Below are positions 1 through 5,560 of a stretch of DNA of 8,138 nt, one piece after another. The notes below the pieces were generated by a model. The model saw only the letters and a program-made list of their open reading frames with translations, was not told where the DNA came from and made no database searches. The translations under genes were made by a program, and so were the position numbers. The stretch is from Pseudomonadota bacterium (GTDB taxonomy: Bacteria > Pseudomonadota > Alphaproteobacteria > Rhizobiales > Xanthobacteraceae), in assembly GCA_023433965.1 (NCBI GenBank), contig JAEYTQ010000409.1:1-8138 (forward strand), read 5' to 3'. Position 1 is the first letter of the stretch. Every line of letters begins with the position of its first letter.

Positions 1-1167
1 CTCCTGGTGCGAGATCGGCGCCATGAAATCGGTCGAGCGCGTCGATTCGCGGATGTTCTCGTCCGCCGCCATGCTGCGTTCGAGATGATAGCTCTCCAGC
101 AGGCTCGCGGCCGATTTGCGGCGCAGCACACGCTCGAGCTTCCAGGACAGGTTCTCGGCGTCTTCGAGCCCGGAATTGGCGCCGCGCGCGCCGAACGGCG
201 AGACCTGGTGGGCGGAATCGCCGGCGAAGACCACGCGGCCGTGGATGGAGCGGTCCATCCGCCGGCACTGGAACTTGTAGAGCGAGATCCACTCGAATTC
301 GAACTTGTCGTGGCCGAGCATGCGCGCGATTCGCGGCCGCACGTTTTCCGGCTTCTTCTCGACCACAGGATCGGCGTAGCGATTGAGCTGAAGGTCGATA
401 CGCCAGACGTCGTCGGGCTGCCGGTGCAAGAGCGCCGAGCGCCCGGCATGGAACGGCGGATCGAACCAGAACCAGCGTTCGGTCGGAAATTCCGCACTCA
501 TCTTGACGTCCGCGATCAAGAACTGGTCCTCGAACACCTGGCCTGCGAATTCGGCGCCGACCATCTGCCGCAGCGAGGATCGCGCACCATCGCATGCGAC
601 GACATATTGCGCATTCAGGCGATAGGCGCCCTCGGGCGTCTCGATCGTCAGCACTGCGGAATCGTTACGCTGCTCGAGTGCCATCCCCTTGTTGCGCCAG
701 CGCAGGTCGATCCCAGGCAGCTCGTTGATGCGATCGACCAGATAGGCCTCGGCGTAATACTGCTGGAGGTTGATGAAGGCCGGCCGCTTATGACCGTCCT
801 CCGGCAGCAGGTTGAACTGATAGAGCTGGGAGTCGCCGTGGAAGATGCGGCCGACACTCCACACCACGCCCTTCTCGACCATGCGGTCGCCGACGCCGAG
901 CCGGTCCCAATATTCCAGCGAGCGTTTCGAGAAGCAGATCGCGCGCGAGCCTTCGCCGATGCGGTCGGCATCGTCCAGCAGCACGACGCGCTGGCCGCGC
1001 TGGGCCAGATCGATCGCCAGCGACAGGCCAACCGGGCCGGCACCTACGATCACGACCGGATGCTCCGCAGGGCTCGACGCGGGGCGGTCCTGATCGGGGT
1101 GACGGCGATAGCCGAACTGGGTCTTGGCTTGAGCGGTCTTGGCGTGAGGGGTATTGGCCGGCGCCAT
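1..1167 (-). CDS. FAD-dependent aromatic hydroxylase (PHBH/MhpA-like), 3' end outside window
   Basis: The first 389 codons are visible, open to the window edge with no stop; family members usually run to about 500-570 residues. The protein is a class A flavin monooxygenase, expected to use NAD(P)H and O2 to hydroxylate a phenolic or other aromatic acid in the cytoplasm. Visible motifs are the Rossmann FAD-binding GAGPVG at residues 42-47, the family DG motif ACDGARSSLR at 191-200, and the FAD ribityl-binding GD motif AGDSAH at 315-320 followed by PFGARGANSGLEDAENLSWKL from 324. The ATG at 1167 is preceded by GAGG (1175-1178) at a 7-nt spacing. The first ~35 residues are a polar, probably flexible extension. 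The gene is divergent from a MarR regulator, with a palindrome over its promoter, suggesting induction by an aromatic ligand. The closest named relatives are 3-(3-hydroxyphenyl)propionate hydroxylase-like proteins, but the exact substrate cannot be read from sequence. The family is secure; the substrate is not. Confidence 0.93.
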   Translation of the reverse strand, partial: MAPANTPHAKTAQAKTQFGYRRHPDQDRPASSPAEHPVVIVGAGPVGLSLAIDLAQRGQRVVLLDDADRIGEGSRAICFSKRSLEYWDRLGVGDRMVEKGVVWSVGRIFHGDSQLYQFNLLPEDGHKRPAFINLQQYYAEAYLVDRINELPGIDLRWRNKGMALEQRNDSAVLTIETPEGAYRLNAQYVVACDGARSSLRQMVGAEFAGQVFEDQFLIADVKMSAEFPTERWFWFDPPFHAGRSALLHRQPDDVWRIDLQLNRYADPVVEKKPENVRPRIARMLGHDKFEFEWISLYKFQCRRMDRSIHGRVVFAGDSAHQVSPFGARGANSGLEDAENLSWKLERVLRRKSAASLLESYHLERSMAADENIRESTRSTDFMAPISHQE

Positions 1168-1209
1168 ACACGAACCTCGGCTCTGGTCAGAAGAGGACTG
1201 ATCTGCTAG

Positions 1210-1229
1210 ATAGTCTCACGTGCAACTAT
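1210..1229. promoter_or_regulatory. Palindromic operator, probably bound by the divergent MarR regulator
   Basis: The 20-bp ATAGTCTCACGTGCAACTAT is an inverted repeat: the two 10-bp halves, ATAGTCTCAC and ATAGTTGCAC (reverse complement of the right half), agree at 8 of 10 positions around a central CACGTG. It sits between the divergent hydroxylase and marR genes, overlapping the predicted -10 and start point of the hydroxylase promoter. MarR dimers typically bind palindromes of about this size over their target promoters, and regulators of aromatic catabolism commonly repress a divergent gene until a ligand binds. That this MarR protein binds here is inferred. Confidence 0.65.
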
Positions 1230-1256
1230 TTTGGACCGGAGCCGGCCGGCCGTCAA
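1228..1256 (-). promoter_or_regulatory. Predicted sigma70-type promoter for the flavin hydroxylase
   Basis: Reading on the minus strand, TTGACG (1256-1251) is followed after 17 nt by CAAAAT (1233-1228). The -35 matches the consensus at 5 of 6 positions and the -10 at 4 of 6. Transcription would start near 1221, inside the adjacent palindrome, leaving a leader of about 54 nt before the ATG at 1167. The assignment is inferred from consensus match and position only. Confidence 0.5.
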
Positions 1257-1268
1257 CCGGAATTCGGA

Positions 1269-1820
1269 GTGCTCTTCTTGGCGAGGACATCCAGCGACGT
1301 CGCGTTGAAGACGCGGCAGGCCGACGAAGCTGCGGCGCGGCCAAAGCCGCGGCTCGATCTGTTCAAGTTTGTGCCGTTCCGCCTCAACCGGCTCGCCGCG
1401 GAAGTCAGTTCCGCGCTCTCGGTCGAATATCAGGAACGGCACGGTCTCGACATTCCGGCCTGGCGCGTGATTGCCACGCTCGGCTTCCGCGTCGATGCCT
1501 GTAGTGCGCAGTACATTGCGCAATGCACGCGGACGCACAAGTCCACCATCAGCCGTGCAGTGACCATGCTGCTCGACGAACGCCTGGTCGAGCGGGTCGA
1601 GAACCAGGCCGACCGCCGCGAATTCCGGTTGCGACTGACCAGGAAGGGCCGCGCGCTGTACGAAGAGCTGTTCCCGCAATTACTGCGGCGCGAGGACGAA
1701 ATCCTCGCATGCCTCTCCGCGCAGGAGCGCAAGCAGCTCTCGACCCTGCTCGACAAGATCGAGCAGAGCCTCGATCTGATTCAGACCAGCGAAGAAGCCG
1801 ACGCCAAGCAGGCGTATTAG
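1269..1820 (+). CDS. MarR-family transcriptional regulator
   Basis: A 183-residue (or 180-residue) winged-helix protein predicted to bind DNA as a dimer and release it on binding a small, often phenolic, ligand. The N-terminal dimerisation helix covers about residues 30-60 (FKFVPFRLNRLAAEVSSAL). The helix-turn-helix spans roughly 63-107, with the recognition helix in THKSTISRAVTMLLDERLV (89-107). The wing lies at NQADRREFRLRLTRKG (112-127), carrying the DRR motif typical of MarR wings, and a C-terminal dimerisation helix follows. The longest start is GTG at 1269, but GGAG at 1266-1269 is ideally placed (8 nt) for the in-frame TTG at 1278, which may be the true start and would shorten the protein by three residues. 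It is divergent from the flavin hydroxylase, with a palindrome between them, so it most likely represses that gene and perhaps itself. The ligand is unknown. Confidence 0.93.
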   Translation: MLFLARTSSDVALKTRQADEAAARPKPRLDLFKFVPFRLNRLAAEVSSALSVEYQERHGLDIPAWRVIATLGFRVDACSAQYIAQCTRTHKSTISRAVTMLLDERLVERVENQADRREFRLRLTRKGRALYEELFPQLLRREDEILACLSAQERKQLSTLLDKIEQSLDLIQTSEEADAKQAY

Positions 1821-1829
1821 GCCGCTCTG

Positions 1830-1870
1830 TCACTCCGGGGAGCGCCCTCTTGGGCGCGAGCTCGGAACGA
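1830..1870. repeat. Imperfect palindrome between convergent genes, possible bidirectional terminator
   Basis: The core GCGCCC-TCTT-GGGCGC (1842-1857) is a perfect 6-bp stem with a 4-nt loop. Outer arms TCACTCCGG (from 1830) and TCGGAACGA (to 1870) pair imperfectly around it. It almost fills the 60-bp gap between the stop codons of marR and the lactonase-like gene. No T-run follows on either strand, so it is not a textbook intrinsic terminator. GC-rich palindromes of this style are common dispersed elements between convergent genes in Bradyrhizobium-like genomes; membership of such a family is inferred. Confidence 0.45.
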
Positions 1871-1880
1871 CGCCATCGCC

Positions 1881-2687
1881 TCACTTCGCAAACGATCTTG
1901 TCGGCGGCAGATGCAGCGCGAAGGCGTCGACCTTGTCGCTGGCGCGCGGATAGATTTCCGTCACGATCGGATCATGACCGGGGATGAACCTATCGGGGTG
2001 ACCGGCGAGGCGCTCGATCGCCTCCCAGCCCATCGCCATGTCGCCGACATTGTAGACGATCGGGAATGGGCTCCTGCGCTGGAGATTGGCGTAGTAATGC
2101 GCCGCATCCGAGGCCAGCACCACGGAGCCGCGCGCCGTCTCGACCTTGACCACCTGCAAGCCGTCGGAATGGCCGCCGACGCGGTGCACGGTCACGCCCG
2201 GCGCGACTTCGCCATCGCCCGAATAGAACGTGACACGCTCGCCATAGACATGGCGCACCATCAGCGTGACATGCTCGACCGAGAACGGGTGGCGCAACAG
2301 ACCGTTGCACATGCAGCGCCCGGTCGCGTAAGCCATCTCGCGCTCCTGGAGATGGAAGCGCGCGTTGGGGAAGCGGTCGAGATTGCCGGCGTGGTCGTAG
2401 TGCAGATGCGTCACTATGACGTCGCGTATGCTCGACGCCGCGACACCGAAACGCTCCAGCGCGTCGACGGGATTGAGCGTGAGCTTGCGCGCCCGCGCGC
2501 TCGCCTCCTCGGCATTGAAGCCGGTATCGACCAGAATGTCGCGGCCCTGCCCTCGGATCAGCCAGACGAAATAATCGAGATCCTGTGCCGCGCTGTCATG
2601 CGGGTCGGGCTGGAGGAAGTTCATCTGGGGGGTGCGGGGCGACATCGTCGCATAGCGTAGGGCGTAGATTTCGTAGGCGTTTCCCAT
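1881..2687 (-). CDS. Metallo-beta-lactamase-fold hydrolase, N-acyl-homoserine lactonase (AiiA/AttM) type
   Basis: A 268-residue predicted dinuclear-zinc hydrolase without a signal peptide, so cytoplasmic. The complete metal-ligand set is visible: HLHYDH at residues 94-99 (HxHxDH), His173 in GGHSDG, Asp194 in LASDAAH and His238 in IPGHDP. The spacing and the LASDAAHYY and PGHDP contexts match the lactonase branch that opens the lactone ring of acyl-homoserine lactone signals, although members of this branch also hydrolyse other lactones or esters. The frame is open upstream to an ATG at 2804, but those 39 extra residues are Pro/Arg-rich and overlap a CRP-type palindrome. The ATG at 2687, which starts MGNAYEIYAL, is therefore preferred, although its ribosome-binding site is weak (AAGCAAG). 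It is convergent with marR and may act beside the hydroxylase on a lactone intermediate or as a signal-quenching enzyme. Fold and metal site are sure; substrate is not. Confidence 0.9.
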   Translation of the reverse strand: MGNAYEIYALRYATMSPRTPQMNFLQPDPHDSAAQDLDYFVWLIRGQGRDILVDTGFNAEEASARARKLTLNPVDALERFGVAASSIRDVIVTHLHYDHAGNLDRFPNARFHLQEREMAYATGRCMCNGLLRHPFSVEHVTLMVRHVYGERVTFYSGDGEVAPGVTVHRVGGHSDGLQVVKVETARGSVVLASDAAHYYANLQRRSPFPIVYNVGDMAMGWEAIERLAGHPDRFIPGHDPIVTEIYPRASDKVDAFALHLPPTRSFAK

Positions 2688-2793
2688 GATCTTGCTTTTT
2701 TCCGAGTTGGTTCTTGCGGGACGGTCGCGCGTACCAAGCCATCGCCGGCAGGAAAGGTCAAACGTCGGGGGGCGCGGCGAAGGCAGGGTGCAA

Positions 2794-2809
2794 TGTGAGA
2801 CCAATCACA
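2794..2809. promoter_or_regulatory. CRP-type palindrome TGTGA-N6-TCACA
   Basis: TGTGAGACCAATCACA is an exact match to the two half-sites recognised by CRP-class regulators, and the symmetry extends one base outward on each side (A2793, T2810). It lies 107 bp upstream of the lactonase-like start and about 240 bp upstream of the pseudo-caspase start. On the minus strand a possible -35 (TTGACC, 2761-2756) is followed by only a poor -10, which would put the palindrome roughly 75 bp upstream of transcription start, a distance compatible with activation. Which gene it serves and which protein binds it are inferred. Confidence 0.5.
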
Positions 2810-2949
2810 TCCTCATCGCCAGCGTTGCCCTAACGTACCGCCGATAGGATCGAGGTCACCGAGGACTGTCATGACAACCCGTCCATTCCGCTGGCAGCAT
2901 GCCCCTGGGCGGCGGCCCATTGTCACGATAATGCCGAATCTCCAAGCGG

Positions 2950-2978
2950 TTGACGCCCCCCGTCCCCGGTTTGATAAT
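2950..2978 (+). promoter_or_regulatory. Strong sigma70-like promoter upstream of the pseudo-caspase gene
   Basis: TTGACG (2950-2955) and GATAAT (2973-2978) are separated by exactly 17 bp. Each hexamer differs from consensus at one position, making this the best promoter match seen in the window. Transcription would begin around 2985, giving a leader of about 65 nt before the ATG at 3050. The rest of the 362-bp gap 2688-3049 holds the CRP-type palindrome, the leader hairpin and no convincing gene. Confidence 0.65.
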
Positions 2979-3005
2979 GAGGTAAGCGTAAGTTAAGGTC
3001 GCCGC

Positions 3006-3031
3006 GGCGCAAGCTGGAACGGCGCCTTTTT
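3006..3031 (+). terminator. Leader hairpin followed by T5, possible attenuator
   Basis: GGCGC (3006-3010) pairs with GCGCC (3022-3026) across an 11-nt loop and is followed directly by TTTTT (3027-3031), 19 nt before the ATG of the pseudo-caspase gene. The stem is only 5 bp, so termination would be weak. Position between a good promoter and the start codon suggests attenuation or control of translation, but no alternative pairing or leader peptide is evident. Confidence 0.25.
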
Positions 3032-3049
3032 GGCTGGACCGCGCTGATT

Positions 3050-4579
3050 ATGAAAACTCGCTTGTTTTTCCTTCTGTCCTTGCTCGTCTCACTTGTCCCG
3101 ACTGCGCCGTCGCTTGCAGCCGGCGACCGCTTCGCGCTCGTCATCGGCAACGCCAAATATCCGGATGCGGACGCTCCGCTCAAGGAACCGATCAATGATG
3201 CGCGTGCTGTCGCCGATGAGCTGAAGCGCGACGGCTTTTCGGTCGAGATCGGCGAGAACTTGACCGGCGATGGCATGCGCCGCGCCTTCGACAAGCTCTA
3301 CGGCAAGATCAAGCCCGGATCGGTGGCGCTGGTGTTCTTCAGCGGGTTCGGCATCCAGTCGGCGCGCCAGAGCTATCTGCTGCCGGTCGATGCGCAGATC
3401 TGGACCGAATCCGACGTGCGCCGCGATGGTTTCAGCCTCGAGACCGTGCTTGGCGAGCTCAATACCCGCGGCGCCGGCGTCAAGATCGCGCTGATCGACG
3501 CCTCCAGGCGCAACCCGTTCGAGCGCCGGTTCCGCAGCTTCTCGGCCGGCCTGACCCCGGTCATCGCACCGAACGGCACGCTGGTGATGTACTCGGCGGC
3601 GCTGGCCTCGGTGGTCTCGGACGCCGGCGGCGACCGCAGCCTGTTCGTGCAGGAACTGCTGAAGGAAATCCGTGTCCCCGACCTGATGGCCGAGGAGACG
3701 CTGAACCGCACCAAGATGGGCGTCACCCGCGCCTCGCGCGGCGAGCAGGTGCCGTGGATTTCCTCGTCATTGGCCGAAGATTTCTCGTTCATTCCCGGCG
3801 CCGGCGGATCGCGCCCCTCGACGCCGCCGCCGGCACCTCCCGCTGCGCCGGCCGTCGTCGCCAACAATCCTCCGCCCGCGCCGCCGGCACCGCCGCCGAA
3901 GCCGGCCGAAACGGTTGCGGCACCGGCTCCCGCTGCGCCGGCCGCGCCGGCACCTGCACCTGCGCCCGCACCGAAGCCGCAGATTGAGGCCGCCCTGCCA
4001 CCGCCGCCACCGCCGGCGAAACCGGTTGATCCTGCACCCGACGCACCGAGCATGGAGGGCGGACCCAGCGCCGCCGTCCTGGCCGACGATCCCACGATCA
4101 AGGGCCTGACCGCGAAGATTGCCGCCAATCCTGACGACGTGAACGCGCTTTACCGGCGCGGTCAGGTCTATGCCAGCAAGGGCGCCTACAACCTCGCGAT
4201 CAAGGATTTCGACGACACCATCCGGATCAACGCCAAGGACGTCGAGGCCCTGAACAACCGCTGCTGGACCCGGACGGTCGTCGGCGACCTCCAGGGCGCG
4301 CTGAAGGACTGCAACGAGGCGCTGCGGCTGCGGCCGAACTTCGTCGATGCGTTGGACAGCCGCGGCCTCGTCAACCTCAAGTCGGGCGCGGTGAAGAACG
4401 CCATCGCCGATTTCGACGCCGCGCTGAAGATCAACCCGCGCTTGACCTCGTCGCTCTATGGACGCGGCATCGCCAAGCAACGCAACGGCTCGGCCCAGGA
4501 AGGGGCGCTGGACATCGCCAATGCCAAGGCGATGGATCCGAACATCGTTCAGGAGTTCGCAAGTTACGGAGTGCGTTGA
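3050..4579 (+). CDS. Exported caspase-like (C14) pseudoenzyme with Pro/Ala linker and TPR repeats
   Basis: This 509-residue protein starts with a signal peptide (hydrophobic LFFLLSLLVSLVP, likely cleavage near SLAA-GD, residues 21-26), so it acts in the envelope or outside. Residues 26-248 form a peptidase C14 caspase-like domain: RFALVIGNAKYPD at strand 1, NDARAVADELKRDGF, then VALVFFSGFGIQ (92-103) and KIALIDASRRNPF (145-157). In active members these last two read SGHG and DAC; here the catalytic His is Phe100 and the catalytic Cys is Ser152, so peptidase activity is not expected. Residues 253-334 are a Pro/Ala-rich linker. Four 34-residue TPR units follow at about 362-396, 397-430, 431-464 and 465-498, suited to protein binding. 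The ATG at 3050 lacks a strong ribosome-binding site, but the signal peptide supports it. The gene is followed after 146 bp by an OmpA-type gene, suggesting a shared envelope role. Function is probably scaffolding; the partner is unknown. Confidence 0.92.
   Translation: MKTRLFFLLSLLVSLVPTAPSLAAGDRFALVIGNAKYPDADAPLKEPINDARAVADELKRDGFSVEIGENLTGDGMRRAFDKLYGKIKPGSVALVFFSGFGIQSARQSYLLPVDAQIWTESDVRRDGFSLETVLGELNTRGAGVKIALIDASRRNPFERRFRSFSAGLTPVIAPNGTLVMYSAALASVVSDAGGDRSLFVQELLKEIRVPDLMAEETLNRTKMGVTRASRGEQVPWISSSLAEDFSFIPGAGGSRPSTPPPAPPAAPAVVANNPPPAPPAPPPKPAETVAAPAPAAPAAPAPAPAPAPKPQIEAALPPPPPPAKPVDPAPDAPSMEGGPSAAVLADDPTIKGLTAKIAANPDDVNALYRRGQVYASKGAYNLAIKDFDDTIRINAKDVEALNNRCWTRTVVGDLQGALKDCNEALRLRPNFVDALDSRGLVNLKSGAVKNAIADFDAALKINPRLTSSLYGRGIAKQRNGSAQEGALDIANAKAMDPNIVQEFASYGVR
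3812..4051 (+). repeat. Low-complexity Pro/Ala-coding tract inside the pseudo-caspase gene
   Basis: About 80 codons (residues 255-334) encode mostly Pro and Ala in PAPAP and PPPP runs, built from repeated gcc/ccg/gca/cct triplets. The tract joins the caspase-like domain to the TPR domain and probably acts as an extended spacer able to span part of the periplasm or peptidoglycan. Such tracts often vary in length between strains. Confidence 0.8.
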
Positions 4580-4600
4580 TATTTTTTTGAGTTGAGGCCG

Positions 4601-4630
4601 TCCAGGGGTCGAACCTTGAACAGCCCTGGA
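4601..4630 (+). other. Inverted repeat between the pseudo-caspase and OmpA genes
   Basis: TCCAGGG (4601-4607) and CCCTGGA (4624-4630) form a 7-bp perfect stem with a 16-nt loop, 21 bp after the pseudo-caspase stop. No T-run follows, so it is not a clear intrinsic terminator; it could be a weak transcript-end hairpin or a processing or protein-binding site. Apart from this and the OmpA ribosome-binding site, nothing is recognised in 4580-4725. Confidence 0.3.
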
Positions 4631-4725
4631 AAGACCAATGTGGCGGATGCCGCAACACGCCTTTTCCGGGCGCTTGTTGCCGGAATTTTGAAGCACGCGA
4701 GCTGGCTGCGCAGGAGGGACTGGCT

Positions 4726-5406
4726 ATGAAATCGGCTGCAAGAGCTGCAAGAGGGCTTACCGCGATTCTGTCCATCATCACCGTCGGCGCCGTGCTGTCA
4801 TTGCCGACGTCGGCCGCCTATGCGGGCGACAACGGCAACAGCAAGAATGTCACCGAGGACGAGATCGTCCGTGCGCTGGCGCCGGCTCCGAAGAAGCCAC
4901 TGACCCGCGGCCTCTCGATCGGCCCGCAGACGGAAACCGCGCCGAACGCGGCCGAGACCAAGCTGTTGCAGTCCGTCCGCGGCCGCTCGACACGCTCGCT
5001 GTCGTCGACCGAGCGCGAGGAAATCGCCTCGGTCGCCAAGGACAAGCCAAACATCGACCTCGAAATCACGTTCGATTACAACTCCGCCAATATCAGCGCC
5101 AAGTCGATGGCGGCGGTGCAGGCGCTCGGTCGGGCGTTGACCAGTCCGGACCTGAAAGGCTCCACTTTCGTGGTCGCCGGCCACACCGACGCGGCCGGCG
5201 GTGAAGCCTACAACCAGGATCTTTCCGAGCGCCGCGCCGATTAGATCAAGCGCTACCTCGTCGAGAAGTACAGCATCTCCGCGACCGACCTCGTCACCGT
5301 AGGCTATGGCAAGAGCAAGCTCAAGGATCCGGGCCAGCCGCTGGCGGAGGTCAACCGCCGCGTGCAGGTGGTCAATATGGAAAACAAGACCACCGCGTCC
5401 AAGTAG
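4726..5406 (+). pseudogene. OmpA-family peptidoglycan-binding protein, interrupted by an in-frame TAG at 5242-5244
   Basis: ATG at 4726 follows a strong AGGAGG (4712-4717) with 8-nt spacing. Residues 1-33 are a signal peptide ending AYA-GD. A low-complexity region leads to an OmpA C-terminal domain from about residue 110: DLEITFDYNSANIS, then FVVAGHTDAAGGEAYNQDLSERRAD. Asp155 and Arg170 match the residues that bind diaminopimelate of peptidoglycan (Asp271 and Arg286 in E. coli OmpA). Codon 173 is TAG, yet the same frame continues for 53 codons with the expected domain end (IKRYLVEKYSISATDLVTVGYGKS, then NRRVQVV) to TAG at 5404-5406. The intact protein would be 226 residues, and a single base change (for example TCG to TAG) explains the break. 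As written, the product is a 172-residue protein keeping the binding residues but losing the last helix and strands, probably misfolded. Sequencing error, recent mutation or stop-codon readthrough cannot be separated here. It may cooperate with the upstream pseudo-caspase at the cell wall. Confidence 0.87.
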
Positions 5407-5463
5407 CGCGACGTAATCCTTTGCAGTGACGAGTTGTGATGTGGTGTAAGGTCTCGCTCAAGC

Positions 5464-5498
5464 GCGTCCCGCAGCCTTGCGGGACGCCGCTTTGTTTC
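5464..5498 (+). terminator. Strong intrinsic terminator after the OmpA gene
   Basis: A perfect 10-bp GC-rich stem, GCGTCCCGCA (5464-5473) with TGCGGGACGC (5478-5487), closes a GCCT loop and is followed by the T-rich TTTGTTT (5491-5497). It lies 58 bp after the OmpA stop and 63 bp before the fusion-protein start, separating the two units. It could also act as an attenuator if the efflux promoter lies upstream of it. Confidence 0.85.
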
Positions 5499-5560
5499 AG
5501 GGAAACGCTCCGTTTGGGCCTCGCGCGGATGGCCGTGAGCCAGGTCAGGATGATCCGGCG

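Noticed and set aside
7..1209. 400-codon plus-strand open frame opposite the flavin hydroxylase
   Set aside because: It lies antisense to a gene with clear FAD-binding motifs; its His/Arg/Asp-rich translation has no recognisable domain and is typical of antisense frames in GC-rich DNA.
2688..2804. N-terminal extension of the lactonase-like protein to the ATG at 2804
   Set aside because: The 39 extra residues are Pro/Arg-rich with no family similarity and the region carries the CRP-type palindrome; the start at 2687 gives the usual family length.
2871..2996. 41-codon plus-strand frame starting ATG with GAGGA five bases upstream
   Set aside because: It overlaps the predicted promoter of the pseudo-caspase gene, is Pro/Arg-rich, has no hydrophobic or domain pattern, and its spacing to GAGGA is short; not enough to call a gene.
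4561..4588. T7 run right after the pseudo-caspase stop as an intrinsic terminator
   Set aside because: Only a 4-bp stem (CGCA/TGCG) can be drawn before the T-run, too weak to call.
5242..5244. TAG reassigned to an amino acid (genetic recoding)
   Set aside because: TAG also serves as the normal stop for marR (1818-1820) and for the OmpA frame itself (5404-5406), so general recoding is not supported; no pyrrolysine or other recoding signal was seen.
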